Of a stretch of 53,141 nt of DNA, positions 8,327-17,720 are shown in pieces; position 1 is the first letter of the stretch; every line of letters starts with the position of its first letter. Both the position numbers and the translations under genes were made by a program. The notes beneath the pieces were generated by a model. It was given only the letters and a program-made list of their open reading frames with translations, made no database searches and was not told the origin of the DNA. The stretch comes from Chitinophagaceae bacterium. GTDB taxonomy: Bacteria; Bacteroidota; Bacteroidia; Chitinophagales; Chitinophagaceae. The stretch lies in NCBI GenBank assembly GCA_947489175.1, contig CANLED010000001.1, positions 1 to 53,141 on the forward strand, written 5' to 3'.

Positions 8327-10695
8327 TTGATGGATTGTGTTGTTGCCTTAGCAGTTGGTATATATATCTGATTCTCTTTTATCTCTATTGGTTCAATACA
8401 CAAATAAGGCTCTGCATATTTTTCTGAGCTATGATATGCCATAAATAAATTGCCATCTCTCCCTTTAAAAATCGAATGGCTAAATATTACTTGTGTGGGT
8501 GGAGCAAATGCATTGGCTTTAGGATAAGGCATTTGTAATTTTTCATTCGCTTCAGCTTCCAAAAAAGTATACAGTGGTTTTTCTTGTACAAAACGCCATG
8601 GACCAATGGGTGTGTCCGCTATCATATAGCTGATACGTTCAATATAACCTGCTTGAAACTGCGTTAGTAGTAAAAAATAAAATTTGTCATTTTTAAAAAC
8701 AAATGGTGCATCAAGGTATTTGTATTTTTCCTTAAGTACAGTTGGTCCTAACATTTCAATAGGTGGATGATGAATTGTTGTTTTTACGGTATTTAACGTC
8801 GTACAATAAAAAATGCCGTCCAAATCATAATACAGATAAACAGAATCTCCTTCTGCGAACAAAGAAGTATTGTAACCCTCAAACAGTGGTTTATTCTTTG
8901 TCATGATACGATAAGGTCCGGTAATATTATCTGCAACAGCATATCCAAATCCTAATTTTTTATAAGGACGTAACAAGTTATTACCACAATTAAAAGTGAG
9001 AATATAGCTTCCGTTAATTTTATGCAGTTCAGGTGCGGACCATGTATCTTTATACCATACTGAGTCAGGTAAACTATAACGATTGATCAGTAGTTTCTCT
9101 TCCTGCCAATTGACCATATCAGTTGACTTATAAAGCATTACTCCTCTTTTAGGCCAATAAGTATTCGTGTATTCTGTTGCAACTAAATAATAATACCCAT
9201 TCTCCTGGTAAATATGAAAATCTTTTTGACCGTATGAATTTAGGCCATTGCGGATGGGATTGATCCATTTTCTGGTTAGATGGTGATCCATTGAAAATGA
9301 GTGGTCTCTTTTCGAAACAATAAACTGTATATTTTTAACAGAACTGTCATTGATAGTTACCCTGCCCTGTTCAGCATTTTGTAAATACATTCCGTTAATA
9401 CTTACGTTTTCAAACGTTATGTTATTAATGGCACTCATGGAATCAAATCCATTTAAAACACTTAATCGTTTCATAGGATTCCCGTCAGAAGTAGTAACAC
9501 TGATATTTCGAAATGTAATATTTGAAATTCTTCCCAATGTATCTGCTTTGGCCCAGCGGTTCCTCATTATTTGCAGACTGACCAATTTCCAGTCGCTATT
9601 TTCCACTCTTATATCTTCAAACAAATAGTTACTCATGTGACCGCTGCCACCATGAATCGCATCAAAAACCGCTTCATTAGGATTGTCCCATTTATGGTCG
9701 CAGTGTATAACATCACAATCCTTCACAATAAAACCACTATTATTAGAATTCATATTCCAACTTATCTGAAAGGGCGCACCGTTTTCCATTTGCCAAATAG
9801 TAGTACGATACACTTTGTTGCCACTCCTGTAAAGTTTAATGGCATCATCGTTACATTTCAAAAAACAATCTTCGGTTAATCCATCTTCACCAAACGAAAA
9901 TCCATCTGTATTAAACCACCAACCCAATCCTTTTACATTTTTAGCATGGGATCGTTTTCCGCCAGTTGTTATATAATAGCCTGGCGCATCTACCATCGTA
10001 AATCCTTCAAAATATAAATCGGTTGATTGATTGCCCGGAAAATGAATCAATTTACCATGTGTATGACCAAATCTTCTGCCACTTATAATTCCTCTGCCAA
10101 CAATTTTTGCATTGTGTGCATTTTGGCCAACAATATGTGCACTGAGAACAGCGCCGCCTGCTATGTAGAGTGTTTGATTGGCTTTTAAAAATACGGTGTC
10201 CTCTTTATCATGATAGCCGGGGCCATAATACAATACATTATGATCCGTTTGTTTTGGTACATTTTTTTCCAACGGATTTGCAAATATGAGTAGTGGATAT
10301 TTCTGAGAACCGTCAAACTCAACTGCAATATTTCGTGGTTTATCTAAGGTAAAAGAAACTGAATTGCCTTTTTTCAATACCGGAATTTTGTAGGATGATG
10401 GAAGTACCTTGCAATGAGCAAAGGCGGTATCTAACTTTGTAACTGTAACAGTAATTGTTCCTTCGAATGAAAAAATAGAATAAGCAGTATTTTTACTTCT
10501 GTTCTTTTCTGGAAACTGTGCATCGCTTACAAGAACAAGGCTTTTTACTGATTTGCCATTTTGTGTAATAGATATTTCATACTCCTTTGAGACAGGCATT
10601 TGAGATGGTGCAGAATAGGTTATTACCTGGGCACATATAGAAAATGAATTGGCACAAAATCCTATCAAAAATAAAAATTTAAATGACTTTATCAT
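8323..10695 (-). CDS. GH49-like / GH43 bifunctional fusion
   Basis: The product is 790 residues with a signal peptide (ending SICAQ). Residues 20-455 are a GH49-type N-terminal sandwich plus beta-helix, with Asp264 (FNTDG) and Asp283/Asp284 (CNDDAIKLY), clearly paralogous to the downstream gene. From about residue 470 a GH43 propeller begins: GQKDFHIYQENGYYYLV, WSAPELHKINGSYILTFNC, LDAPFVFKNDKFYFLLL. In this half the base Asp is kept. The second Asp (usually DPSLF or DLTFF) is replaced in YNTSLFAEG, and the acid Glu appears as Asp in LDAP, so activity of the GH43 half is uncertain. The two halves probably attack the same glycan, endo then exo. No frameshift separates them: the frame is continuous. 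The gene is 76 bases after the sulfatase gene. Confidence 0.8.
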   Translation of the reverse strand: MIKSFKFLFLIGFCANSFSICAQVITYSAPSQMPVSKEYEISITQNGKSVKSLVLVSDAQFPEKNRSKNTAYSIFSFEGTITVTVTKLDTAFAHCKVLPSSYKIPVLKKGNSVSFTLDKPRNIAVEFDGSQKYPLLIFANPLEKNVPKQTDHNVLYYGPGYHDKEDTVFLKANQTLYIAGGAVLSAHIVGQNAHNAKIVGRGIISGRRFGHTHGKLIHFPGNQSTDLYFEGFTMVDAPGYYITTGGKRSHAKNVKGLGWWFNTDGFSFGEDGLTEDCFLKCNDDAIKLYRSGNKVYRTTIWQMENGAPFQISWNMNSNNSGFIVKDCDVIHCDHKWDNPNEAVFDAIHGGSGHMSNYLFEDIRVENSDWKLVSLQIMRNRWAKADTLGRISNITFRNISVTTSDGNPMKRLSVLNGFDSMSAINNITFENVSINGMYLQNAEQGRVTINDSSVKNIQFIVSKRDHSFSMDHHLTRKWINPIRNGLNSYGQKDFHIYQENGYYYLVATEYTNTYWPKRGVMLYKSTDMVNWQEEKLLINRYSLPDSVWYKDTWSAPELHKINGSYILTFNCGNNLLRPYKKLGFGYAVADNITGPYRIMTKNKPLFEGYNTSLFAEGDSVYLYYDLDGIFYCTTLNTVKTTIHHPPIEMLGPTVLKEKYKYLDAPFVFKNDKFYFLLLTQFQAGYIERISYMIADTPIGPWRFVQEKPLYTFLEAEANEKLQMPYPKANAFAPPTQVIFSHSIFKGRDGNLFMAYHSSEKYAEPYLCIEPIEIKENQIYIPTAKATTQSIK

Positions 10696-10771
10696 AACGG
10701 AAAATATTGGATTTAAAATAGAGCTATTGTTACTATTTTACCATTTTTTATCTTGATTTGTCTTGAAAATA

Positions 10772-12400
10772 TTAATAATCATCAAAAGGTAATTTTTCAA
10801 TGTCTGATTTATTAATCCAGTTAAATTTTAAGGACTCACCTTTCATGAAACGTTCATAAAAATTATTATAAACAGCGCCTGGAAATTTTTCATAAATATG
10901 GCCATAACCAAACATACGGTAGTCACCTTCTGATTTAAGCTTACTAAGCAATTCAACCTTCATAGATTCTTCTATTAATTTATATGATGGTTTTCCTGCA
11001 AGATTGATGATACAGTCTGGGTCTTTCCTAATATCATAAAGTTCTACCGCTACCCGATGCCCAAAACATAGTCTCCAGAATTTTTTTTCCACGCCACGCC
11101 TTCGTTGATTTAGGATAAATGTTTTAGTTGCGCCACCATCAGTATTTAAGTATCCCGTTTCAGGATTACATGCAGGCCATCTGTCTGGTTCGTAATTGAT
11201 TAGATACAACATGCCACTTTTATGCAAACCACGAATAGGATATCCCCAATCATTGGGACGACCGATATCATGTCTCTCCTGACCAACCAACACAAAGTTT
11301 CTGGCAGTTTCTACCTGTCCGTTTTTATTGCTATTAAAAATTGTGAACAATGAATTTCCTGCAAAGGGATGCATACCACTTTGCGTTGGTGTAATTCCTG
11401 CTGCCTGTAAAAACGTGGGTGCCAAATCAATAAAACTGATATAATCATCAACTTTTCTACCGGTAGTTTTGATGCCGTTCTTCCACATTACAGCCATGGG
11501 AATATGGTTGGAATTTTCATATTGATTTCCTTTAACCCTTGGAAAAGGCATTCCATGGTCGCTGGTGTAAACAATAATTGTGTTGTCCAACTCACCGCTT
11601 GCAGCCAGGTAATCAAGAATCTTTTGCACTTGCTTATCCATATACTCAATCTCAAAAGCATAGTCGAGTAAATCATTTCGTACGGTATCAGTGTCAGGAA
11701 AGTAACCGGGTACTTTTTTAATACTTGCAGGGTTCTTTTTCCCAACAGATGTACCGGTTCCATATTCATATGCACGGTGCGGTTCATTAAATCCTACCCA
11801 GAAAAACCATGGCTTATTTTGATCGTTTGCCTGATGGAAATATTTAAAATTTGAGGCGTAATCAATGCGACTTATTTCTTTTGTTGGTGGCTGTAGTCTA
11901 AACGTATCGTAGCTTTTAATCAATAAATCCCTTTTTTTTCCGTCATGTGTTAGAGCAAAGCCCGGTTGGTATCCTTTTCCTGTGTAACCTGATTCATATC
12001 CATTCTCTATTAATACTTCAGGAAATGTTTTAAACTGTGGGGGGAAATAAATCCAGTGATTGGCCGCTGCTTCCAACTGCCAACTGTTTCTTCCAGTTAA
12101 AATACAACTGCGGCTCGGTGCACATTTTGCATTGGGTGTATACGCTTTATTAAAGAGGATGCCCTCTTTTGCTACCCTGTCGAAAGCTGGAGTATTGACA
12201 TAGCTGCTACCATAAGCACTAAAATCTATACCTGCATCATCAGCAATTAAAAACAAAATATTTGGCGGTTTTTGTTTACTTGATTTTTTTTGTTCAAAGG
12301 ATAAAGATGTAAATGCTATTACACAAAATAATGCTAGAACCAATTTGGATACGGAGGCATACTTTGTTTGGAATAGTCGGATATAACTGTTATGACTCAT
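10772..12400 (-). CDS. Type I sulfatase, S1_8-like (sulfamidase-related)
   Basis: The product is 542 residues with a membrane-spanning export signal near residues 18-35. NILFLIADDAG supplies the metal-binding Asp pair. KCAPSRS gives Cys93 of the CxPxR motif, which must be converted to formylglycine before the enzyme works. The following NSWQLEAAANHWIYFPP and GYTGKGYQPG resemble the S1_8 group that includes heparan N-sulfatases. YTSDHGMPFPRVKG contributes further metal ligands. Family members hydrolyse sulfate esters or N-sulfates; here a sulfate ester on an arabinose-rich glycan is more likely. Subfamily assignment is from memory of motifs only. The gene precedes the GH49/GH43 fusion by 76 bases and probably shares its transcript. 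Confidence 0.85.
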   Translation of the reverse strand: MSHNSYIRLFQTKYASVSKLVLALFCVIAFTSLSFEQKKSSKQKPPNILFLIADDAGIDFSAYGSSYVNTPAFDRVAKEGILFNKAYTPNAKCAPSRSCILTGRNSWQLEAAANHWIYFPPQFKTFPEVLIENGYESGYTGKGYQPGFALTHDGKKRDLLIKSYDTFRLQPPTKEISRIDYASNFKYFHQANDQNKPWFFWVGFNEPHRAYEYGTGTSVGKKNPASIKKVPGYFPDTDTVRNDLLDYAFEIEYMDKQVQKILDYLAASGELDNTIIVYTSDHGMPFPRVKGNQYENSNHIPMAVMWKNGIKTTGRKVDDYISFIDLAPTFLQAAGITPTQSGMHPFAGNSLFTIFNSNKNGQVETARNFVLVGQERHDIGRPNDWGYPIRGLHKSGMLYLINYEPDRWPACNPETGYLNTDGGATKTFILNQRRRGVEKKFWRLCFGHRVAVELYDIRKDPDCIINLAGKPSYKLIEESMKVELLSKLKSEGDYRMFGYGHIYEKFPGAVYNNFYERFMKGESLKFNWINKSDIEKLPFDDY

Positions 12401-12553
12401 ATTTTACTTTTTACTGTTCATATTGGTTTGTGAGATAAACCTGAATTTTTTATTGGAACATTTACAAAGCGCGAACAAAACGATATGTAATGGTCCTAAT
12501 TTCTACTCTTATTGATAATGATATATAATTCAGTTTTTTATTTACTAAGGGTA

Positions 12554-12781
12554 TTAATATTTGTTTGTTGTATTAATGGCAAATGTGTGTAATAATGTAT
12601 TTGCTGTCATATGGCATACAATAGCACTGTCTTGTACGAATACCCTTCCTTTACTTCCAATAGTCATCCACCCTTTTAAGGAATGGCCATTGGAAATAAT
12701 TTTCCAGGGTTCATATCTTTGAAAATATCCACTACTAAATTGTAATGCAAAAGCTAATAATATGGCAATGAGACTCTTCAT
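12554..12781 (-). pseudogene. Truncated DUF1080 (3-keto-disaccharide hydrolase domain) gene
   Basis: This frame encodes only 75 residues: a signal peptide, then PWKIISNGHSLKGWMTIG and VFVQDSAIVCH. That is the opening of a DUF1080 domain, normally about 200 residues (compare ELFNGKDFTGWV in the intact gene at 16713-17582). After a TAA stop only 153 bases remain before the sulfatase gene, too little for the missing domain, and I see no continuation in another frame. Its start overlaps the stop of the TolB-like gene by ATGA, so the 5' end keeps a normal operon junction while the 3' part has been deleted. A functional short peptide cannot be excluded. Confidence 0.55.
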
Positions 12782-13821
12782 TTTTTTATGTTTTCCGATA
12801 TGGCAAAATCAAGAATCAAAATTCCATGACCTATGCCTGTTGTTTCTCCCACAACAGAATATTGAAAAGCCATAAACCTACCATTATCACTTACCACAGG
12901 GTTGGTAGCTTTATATTTTTTTTCTGCATTAAAAAAAGTAATGCGTTCCATATTCCCGCTGCCATCCAAAGACAGTTTATATAAATCTATATAATCCCAA
13001 GTTGTTCTTCCACTATCCCTTTTTGGATAATGACGTGTACTTTCTACCATCATGTATTTACCATCAGGAAAAACACCTTCTGGTTCATCGTATCTATCAG
13101 GTCTGTTGGTATAATTGACTATTTTTCTTGTTTTCAAATCTATTCCCATTACTTCGGCTTCGTATTCAACAGATGGGAAATGGGCATTAAACAATAATTC
13201 ATTCTCTAATGGCGGACGAAAATTTTGTGTTTCTAAGCGCCAACCTTTAAGCGGTAATGGTAAATCATTTGACCTTACTACCGTATCAATATTTACTAAC
13301 CTTGGTGTTCCATTTTCATAAGTAATTTCACCTGTATAAATATCATCTACACCCCAACTAACTTTCAATTTAGTTCTTGATGGAGCGGCGCCCTCTTTTA
13401 TTTTAACATTAAGTGGATGGGGAGGTGAAGACAAATCTTTTTTAAGCACCCATAATTCTGCATTTGCAGGATTTCTGCTTTTCCATGGATTCTTAGGGTC
13501 AAAGTCTTTTGAACCAATGAGCAGATAATCGCCATTGGCCAGGTACATCACTCGTATAAATCCATTATGAAAGAAATGATGCGTTAATGGTTTCAGTTTA
13601 CCTGTGGATACTTCTACTTCAAATGCATCACCAAAGGTTTTTTCCATAAAAGCTATTCGTTTTCCGTCAAGGCTCCAATCGGGCCGTTCACCAAATGTGG
13701 TTATTTGCTTTATGTTAGGCGGTAATGCATTTATAAATGAATCGTTAATAACTTTCATTTGTGCTTGTGCATGGAATATGGCACAATTGACAATAATTAT
13801 GAAACATACTTTTTTTATCAT
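12778..13821 (-). CDS. TolB-like beta-propeller protein, exported
   Basis: The product is 347 residues with a signal peptide (ending FHAQAQ). It contains repeated PD40/TolB-type blades: RPDWSLDGKRIAFME, then YLANGDYLLIG, FPDGKYMMVESTRHYP and SDNGRFMAFQYS, consistent with a six-bladed propeller. Such proteins usually bind ligands or partners and are not enzymes by themselves; some relatives are oligogalacturonide lyases or peptidase propellers, but I see no catalytic set for either. The gene lies between a GH43 gene (102 bases upstream) and the truncated DUF1080 gene, whose start it overlaps by four bases. Its role in the locus is unknown; glycan sensing or a scaffold role would fit. Confidence 0.65.
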   Translation of the reverse strand: MIKKVCFIIIVNCAIFHAQAQMKVINDSFINALPPNIKQITTFGERPDWSLDGKRIAFMEKTFGDAFEVEVSTGKLKPLTHHFFHNGFIRVMYLANGDYLLIGSKDFDPKNPWKSRNPANAELWVLKKDLSSPPHPLNVKIKEGAAPSRTKLKVSWGVDDIYTGEITYENGTPRLVNIDTVVRSNDLPLPLKGWRLETQNFRPPLENELLFNAHFPSVEYEAEVMGIDLKTRKIVNYTNRPDRYDEPEGVFPDGKYMMVESTRHYPKRDSGRTTWDYIDLYKLSLDGSGNMERITFFNAEKKYKATNPVVSDNGRFMAFQYSVVGETTGIGHGILILDFAISENIKK

Positions 13822-13923
13822 ACCCTTTGTTTTCTATTAGAACATTTAGATACATCTATAAAGTTGTCGTTAGCATAAACGACCATACTTTCTTTCTCAT
13901 CACAATAAACTTCGACTTTATTT

Positions 13924-15060
13924 TCATTGAATGTGTATGTTTTGAGTAATATAACTTGGCTTTAATTGCTTAATATTTCCTTCAGAAGTAAAGTCAAGTG
14001 GATCTATCACTAAAAAAGGTTTAGGCTGCTTTCCCTCGTTAGTCTTTAGTATTCCATGACAGCTCAGCCAGATTCTTCCATCAGGCCCAGTAAATATTTG
14101 ATTATGCCCGACTTGATTAAAAGGACTTTTTTCATCACCTGTATACAGTAATCCGTTTCTTTCACAAGTACTTCTATTTTGTGCGCCGTAAAAAGGATTT
14201 CCCTCATACTTTTTCCATGGACCCTTTACTGATATTGAAGTAGCATAACCAATTTCATAACCTCTTGTCCAGCTAGAATAAAAAAGATAATAGATATTGT
14301 TACGCTTAATTACATAAGCGCCTTCAATGCCAATAGCATCCCATGCATGATACTTTTTTACCTTGTTTATGAGGCGACCATCGTTATTAGGCGTTTTTAG
14401 TGTGTCACTATTTATGTCAATATCAAACTCAACTGCTGCAGGTTGAATAGCTGATTGAGGTGTGGTCTTAAAGACTCCATTCAGCAAGTCAATTTCGGCA
14501 AACCCGATTCCAAATTCACGGCCACGATTCCAGAAAGCATATACTTTGCCATCTGTATCTTCAAAAAATGTAAGGTCGTTTCCATTAGCTAATGGTTTTT
14601 CTTCCGTAATAATGGTATAAGGACCTTCTATTTTATCAGCCACTGCATAACCAATGTGCTGCCCCAGAAATCCTGCTTTAGGATTGCTGCAATTAAAAGT
14701 AGCGTAATACTTTCCTTTTATTTTTTGAATCTCCGGCGCCCAAAAGCGACGATAATACCATTTACTGCTATCTCCCCGTTCAATGATATATTGTACAAAC
14801 TCCCATTCGATAATATTTTTAGAACGATACAATACAACACCTTTATTCAGTTTTCCATTTGTTTCTTCCCTTTCCCAATGCGGATACGATGTACCCGTCA
14901 TATACCACCAATCACCATCTTTCAATACCTGGCAATCTCTGATACCATTGGTATCAATACCATTGGAAATGGGGTTGGTATATATAAATACGTTTTGCTG
15001 CGACATACCTACCATTGGCAACAACATCGTCAGCAAAAAATATAGTTTTCGTTTTTTCAT
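13924..15060 (-). CDS. GH43 glycosidase, single domain
   Basis: The product is 378 residues: a signal peptide (ending VGMSQQ) and one five-bladed propeller. All three GH43 acidic positions look intact: Asp42 in IRDCQVL (base), Asp in GNDLTFFEDTDGKVY (pKa modulator), and Glu in IGIEGAYVIKRNNIYYLFYSS (acid). WAPEIQKIKGKYYATFNCS marks the second blade. Known activities of the family are alpha-L-arabinofuranosidase, endo-arabinanase and beta-xylosidase, plus exo-galactanase in some subfamilies. It follows another GH43 gene by 11 bases, so the two are almost certainly cotranscribed. Its C-terminus (PFLVIDPLDF) is the usual end for single-domain members. Confidence 0.88.
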   Translation of the reverse strand: MKKRKLYFLLTMLLPMVGMSQQNVFIYTNPISNGIDTNGIRDCQVLKDGDWWYMTGTSYPHWEREETNGKLNKGVVLYRSKNIIEWEFVQYIIERGDSSKWYYRRFWAPEIQKIKGKYYATFNCSNPKAGFLGQHIGYAVADKIEGPYTIITEEKPLANGNDLTFFEDTDGKVYAFWNRGREFGIGFAEIDLLNGVFKTTPQSAIQPAAVEFDIDINSDTLKTPNNDGRLINKVKKYHAWDAIGIEGAYVIKRNNIYYLFYSSWTRGYEIGYATSISVKGPWKKYEGNPFYGAQNRSTCERNGLLYTGDEKSPFNQVGHNQIFTGPDGRIWLSCHGILKTNEGKQPKPFLVIDPLDFTSEGNIKQLKPSYITQNIHIQ

Positions 15061-15071
15061 TCTATTATAAC

Positions 15072-16589
15072 TTATTCAACTCCTGAGTAATGAAAGTTTT
15101 TAAATACCACTGTTCCTTTTCCCGCTGCAAATAATTTTATTTTATAACTGTCTTCTAGCCTTAACCCTTTACCAAATGAAATCCAGCTGACTCCGTCATT
15201 ACTGTAAAAAAGAGAGATGTCTTTCCTTATGTTTTTTATTTTAAAATACACATGGCCTTTTTCGGAAGGATATTTTTCTGCTTCATTCATACGCCAGTCC
15301 GGCCCCTCCGTAAATGTTGCCTTTACACCATCATAGACTACACCATCATTCTCTAAAGCAATGCCAGCTTTTGCACCGGTTGAAGGCATTTGTATTTCAA
15401 TCGTTACTTCAAAACTTTTATGAATAGCTCCAATGGTTACTTGTGTGCCATCTTTATGATTTGATCCGCCTGCAAGTAATTGCAGACGACCATTACCAAT
15501 TTTAATCAGATTCCTTTTTGAATAATCATAATTCCAGAACGGGTGTAATGCGGTGGCAGTAAAATCTTCTTTTATCGCCATGACATTTCCAGATTTATCG
15601 CCAAACTTTGGGTTGGCAATAAATGTAGAAGAAGGAATACCACTTTTAACTACTGGCCATCCGTCCTTCGTCCAATCCACTGGCATAAGCAAAGTTGAAC
15701 GACCAAGCCCCGTAAAGTTTTTTAATCGCGCGTGGTAAACCATCCACCAACTGCCGTCTGGTGCATCAAAGATGGTTCCATGCCCCTGATGCCACCATGT
15801 TTCTTCTTCACTGTAAGTATGTGTAATGGGATTGTAAGGACTGTTTTCCCAAGGACCAATGGCTGATCTGCTTCTTGCCACCACATTCATGTGTGCAGTG
15901 GATGGGCCATTGGTGCCGCCTTGTGCAGAAACCATGTAATAATACCCGTCTTTAAAGAACAACTTAGGGCTTTCCAAACATTTACACTGCACATTCCATT
16001 CCTGCGGATATTGCCATCCATCATACACTTTTTTGACTTCACCTATTGCTTTTGTTCCCGTTGCATCTAACTCAATGACCCAACCTGCACTAAGGTATAA
16101 ATAATTTTTACCCTCGTTGCTGTGAATAAAGCCAGGGTCAATGGCACCCCAATGAGCAACATTTTTGGGAACAGGTATATCAATTTTTACAGGGTCACTC
16201 CATTTACCTGCAGGTTCGGTTGCAGTTACAACAAAATTGCTAAACCCTTTTATACTATCGATTTTTCCAGGGTAATTTTGAATAGGTAAATACAAATGAA
16301 ACTTACCGTTGAAATATTGTAAATCTACCGCCCATACCCTGTTGTAACCTTCAAGAAAAACCCTGTTTACAGGTACCCAATTTACAAGATTTGTTGAGTG
16401 CCAAATGATAAACCCATCACCACGACTATGTGCCATGTAAAAATCATTCTTTACCCGAACAATTGATGGATCACCATAGTTACCGGGAATGATGGGATTA
16501 AGATAATAGCTGTTGCCTTTATCGTGTGATTGAGACATCAACTGAAGCGTAATCATGAAAATTATTATAAACAGATAAAAAGACTTCAT
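15072..16589 (-). CDS. GH43 glycosidase with C-terminal concanavalin-like domain
   Basis: I start this gene at the ATG at 16589, because MKSFYLFIIIFMITLQLMSQ is a proper signal peptide; a frame open to 16682 would add 31 unlikely residues before it. The 505-residue product has a GH43 propeller with GDPSIVRV (base Asp), WAVDLQYFNGKFHLYLP and LESPKLFFKDGYYYMVSA (acid Glu). From about residue 320 a second domain follows, with KEDFTATALHPFWNYDY and GVVYDGVKATFTEGPDWRM, of the beta-sandwich type found in GH43 xylosidases and arabinofuranosidases, where it often lends a loop to the active site. Exo-arabinofuranosidase or xylosidase activity is plausible. It lies 11 bases before the next GH43 gene. 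Confidence 0.85.
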   Translation of the reverse strand: MKSFYLFIIIFMITLQLMSQSHDKGNSYYLNPIIPGNYGDPSIVRVKNDFYMAHSRGDGFIIWHSTNLVNWVPVNRVFLEGYNRVWAVDLQYFNGKFHLYLPIQNYPGKIDSIKGFSNFVVTATEPAGKWSDPVKIDIPVPKNVAHWGAIDPGFIHSNEGKNYLYLSAGWVIELDATGTKAIGEVKKVYDGWQYPQEWNVQCKCLESPKLFFKDGYYYMVSAQGGTNGPSTAHMNVVARSRSAIGPWENSPYNPITHTYSEEETWWHQGHGTIFDAPDGSWWMVYHARLKNFTGLGRSTLLMPVDWTKDGWPVVKSGIPSSTFIANPKFGDKSGNVMAIKEDFTATALHPFWNYDYSKRNLIKIGNGRLQLLAGGSNHKDGTQVTIGAIHKSFEVTIEIQMPSTGAKAGIALENDGVVYDGVKATFTEGPDWRMNEAEKYPSEKGHVYFKIKNIRKDISLFYSNDGVSWISFGKGLRLEDSYKIKLFAAGKGTVVFKNFHYSGVE

Positions 16590-16712
16590 TTTGATAAAAT
16601 CAGCAGTTATAAAATTTCGAATCATACCAATTAATAATTGTAGACCATTTTGTTGATTCATTATGTATTTGCAATTAGACAATTGATATTGAATGTTTCT
16701 TACATAAAAAGT

Positions 16713-17582
16713 TTACTTATAAAGTCTTCGCAATGATACTGGTAGTTGCTTTATCGGCTCTAGTATAATTCTTCTGTAATACAACTCAGCCCCTTCGCTT
16801 TGCAAAACAATCCTTCCCTTGGTCATAGGTTTTTTGGTTCCGCTATCAGAAACCGATAGATCTTTCAAGTGCATTACTATTATACCATTAACTACATGTA
16901 CACTACTATCTCCGGATGTGTAGACTTCAACGGTGTTCCACTCACCTTGTGGTTTTTCATTATCCGGACTCTTCATACAGCGTGGACGTTTCACTTCATT
17001 ACCAAACCATACATAGTCAGCATTGACAGAGTAAATCCAGTTTGAGTCCTTATATACTGCAGGTATGTGTGCCATCGACTTATCAATTTTCCAGTAATCT
17101 CCACAGTCCCCCTGTTGTATCTGGCATTCCTGTGCCAATGGCCAAACCCTGTTTTGCATTGGCATATCACCAGCATGATAAAGCAACCCAGCATCTCTGG
17201 GCAATTGCAAACGGGGAGCAAATTTTTTTACACCCCATTTGTATTGGAGGGTAATATGGTAGTTTTCATAAGTAGCCTCACTGGTGATAGTGCCAAATAC
17301 CTTACCATTCACAAAAATGGCAGGCTCACCATCCTCACGCACTACTGAAAATACCTTCAAGAAATCCTCATTGCCAATGGGGTTTTTATAGTTGCCGAGG
17401 CTGTCTTTGGGGAGTGAGAGTTGTAATGATTTATGGGGAACCCCGATGTATTTTACCCAGCCGGTAAAATCCTTTCCATTGAAAAGTTCCTGCTTGTTTC
17501 CTTGTTTCTTACTTACCATATTCGAGGACAAGCAACTCACCAAAAAAAGAAGAATACTTGCAGATAAAGTAAGTTTCGACAT
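16713..17582 (-). CDS. DUF1080 lipoprotein (3-keto-disaccharide hydrolase domain)
   Basis: The product is 289 residues. The N-terminus ends in a lipobox, FLVSC with Cys17, so the protein should be a lipoprotein. ELFNGKDFTGWVKY opens a DUF1080 concanavalin-like domain; SEATYENYHITLQYKWG, RDAGLLYHAGD, ECQIQQGDCGDYW and GEWNTVEVY are its recurring motifs. Some family members hydrolyse 3-keto-glycosides made by Gfo/Idh dehydrogenases; others may simply bind sugars. An insertion after GW (about 40 residues, SLPKDSLGNYKNPIG) is typical of long Bacteroidota forms. A truncated relative lies at 12554-12781. The gene sits between a sulfatase (138 bases upstream) and a GH43 gene. Confidence 0.78.
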   Translation of the reverse strand: MSKLTLSASILLFLVSCLSSNMVSKKQGNKQELFNGKDFTGWVKYIGVPHKSLQLSLPKDSLGNYKNPIGNEDFLKVFSVVREDGEPAIFVNGKVFGTITSEATYENYHITLQYKWGVKKFAPRLQLPRDAGLLYHAGDMPMQNRVWPLAQECQIQQGDCGDYWKIDKSMAHIPAVYKDSNWIYSVNADYVWFGNEVKRPRCMKSPDNEKPQGEWNTVEVYTSGDSSVHVVNGIIVMHLKDLSVSDSGTKKPMTKGRIVLQSEGAELYYRRIILEPIKQLPVSLRRLYK

Positions 17583-17720
17583 ATAACACGTTAAGATTAC
17601 AATTTACCAGCCATACCAGTAATCAAACTAACTTTTTAATCATTTCTTTTGCTTGAATGTACAAACTGATTAAAAGGGGCAACAGGTATTATATGTGTAG
17701 AGTGTTTAAACTGGATTTTA

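Noticed and set aside
6950..10695. Reading the beta-helix proteins as GH28 polygalacturonases
   Set aside because: The aspartate spacing is 19/20 and the tip motif is ENGAPFQ, as in GH49; the N-terminal sandwich also fits GH49, and no galacturonate genes are present.
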